Of a DNA stretch of 5,867 bases, positions 5,640 through 5,867 are shown piece after piece. This DNA comes from JBOFEH01 sp051650265 (GTDB lineage Bacteria; Bacillota; Clostridia; Lachnospirales; Cellulosilyticaceae). The number at the start of each line of letters is the position of its first letter. The stretch's first letter is position 1. Both the position numbers and the translations under genes were made by a program. The stretch covers positions 1 through 5,867 of the forward strand of contig JBOFIR010000179.1 in assembly GCA_051650265.1 (NCBI GenBank). Reading direction: 5' to 3'. The notes beneath the pieces are model-generated. The model was not told where the DNA came from and did not search any database. It saw only the letters and a program-made list of their open reading frames with translations.

Positions 5640-5867
5640 GTTGTGGTAGCTGGTATGAACTGCCTATAAATCCTTTATAGATGATTAGTACTGCACGCTT
5701 CTTCCATCATCCACAAGATTTCCACGTATGTAAGGGATGTCACTACATATTACGCCGTGTCCTCTATGGTGCTGATAGATTGAAGTATACAGGATCTCTC
5801 ATACTTTTAGAGACCTATTGACTTGTATTCATATAATCACTTCCAAGTCGCTACCGCTTTCTCTTTG
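5640..5867. other. Unassigned right-edge region with several short inverted repeats
   Basis: I find no convincing gene here. Short palindromes are CTATAAA/TTTATAG (5664-5670 with 5674-5680), TATGTA/TACATA within a CACG/CGTG pair (about 5723-5760), AGG-A-TCTCT/AGAGA-CCT (5791-5799 with 5809-5816) and ACTTG/CAAGT (5821-5825 with 5844-5848). A minus-strand gene entering from the right could end at a stop at 5829-5831 or 5837-5839, leaving about 190 bases as a structured 3' tail up to the terminator. Alternatively the stretch holds an uncatalogued small RNA. Neither can be decided from this window. Confidence 0.3.

Noticed and set aside
5693..5805. A minus-strand open stretch of about 37 codons ending VDDGRSVQY
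   Set aside because: It is bounded by a stop on the upstream side and has no start or ribosome binding site; it could be a gene remnant but nothing identifies it.
5681..5821. A 46-codon plus-strand frame (MISTARFFHH...) at the right edge
   Set aside because: There is no Shine-Dalgarno, the start lies right against a hairpin, and a minus-strand frame of similar length is open over the same bases, so chance is likely.
1..5867. CRISPR array, insertion sequence, tRNA or rRNA genes
   Set aside because: No regularly spaced repeats, transposase motifs, terminal inverted repeats around a transposase, or tRNA/rRNA signatures were found on either strand.

Overview
The window reads as a piece of a Gram-positive, low-to-moderate G+C genome, most likely a Clostridia-type Firmicute. 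The grounds are strong AGGAGG-type ribosome binding sites, GTG starts behind G-rich Shine-Dalgarno sequences, TATAAT promoters, a BlaI/M56 peptidase pair and LytR-CpsA-Psr (LCP) envelope proteins. Genus cannot be fixed from the sequence alone.

Left edge (1-628, minus strand): the N-terminal two thirds of fmt, methionyl-tRNA formyltransferase, cut by the window edge. It is read from its own extended -10 promoter (763-791) with a leader of roughly 130 nt. The usual neighbour def (peptide deformylase) is not upstream. A 343-base intergenic stretch (629-971) also holds the promoter and possible operators of the next gene.

972-1880 (plus strand): a cytosolic regulator with an N-terminal XRE/Cro-type helix-turn-helix and a C-terminal TPR-like helical domain. 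It converges on the operon to its right, and a long bidirectional hairpin terminator (1897-1951) lies between them.

2004-5490 (minus strand, read right to left): a compact three-gene operon, the most interesting part of the window. Its order is a BlaI/MecI-type repressor (5119-5490), then a 591-residue membrane protein (3325-5100), then a separate LCP protein with a LytR_C domain (2004-3314). The middle protein has a BlaR1-like M56 zinc-protease half, but an LCP domain where BlaR1 carries its penicillin-binding sensor. Gaps are 18 and 10 bp. A TACA-nn-TGTA operator (5511-5526) sits on the BlaI promoter. The BlaI protein keeps an Asn-Phe pair where staphylococcal BlaI is cut. The inferred model is an envelope-sensing relay: the extracellular LCP domain senses a glycopolymer or lipid-linked intermediate (or occupancy by it), the cytoplasmic M56 protease is activated, BlaI is cleaved, and the operon, including a working LCP ligase, is derepressed.

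Right edge (5491-5867): the BlaI promoter/operator, a second bidirectional hairpin terminator (5578-5639) whose core resembles the first with compensatory base changes, and about 230 bases with several short inverted repeats but no convincing gene.
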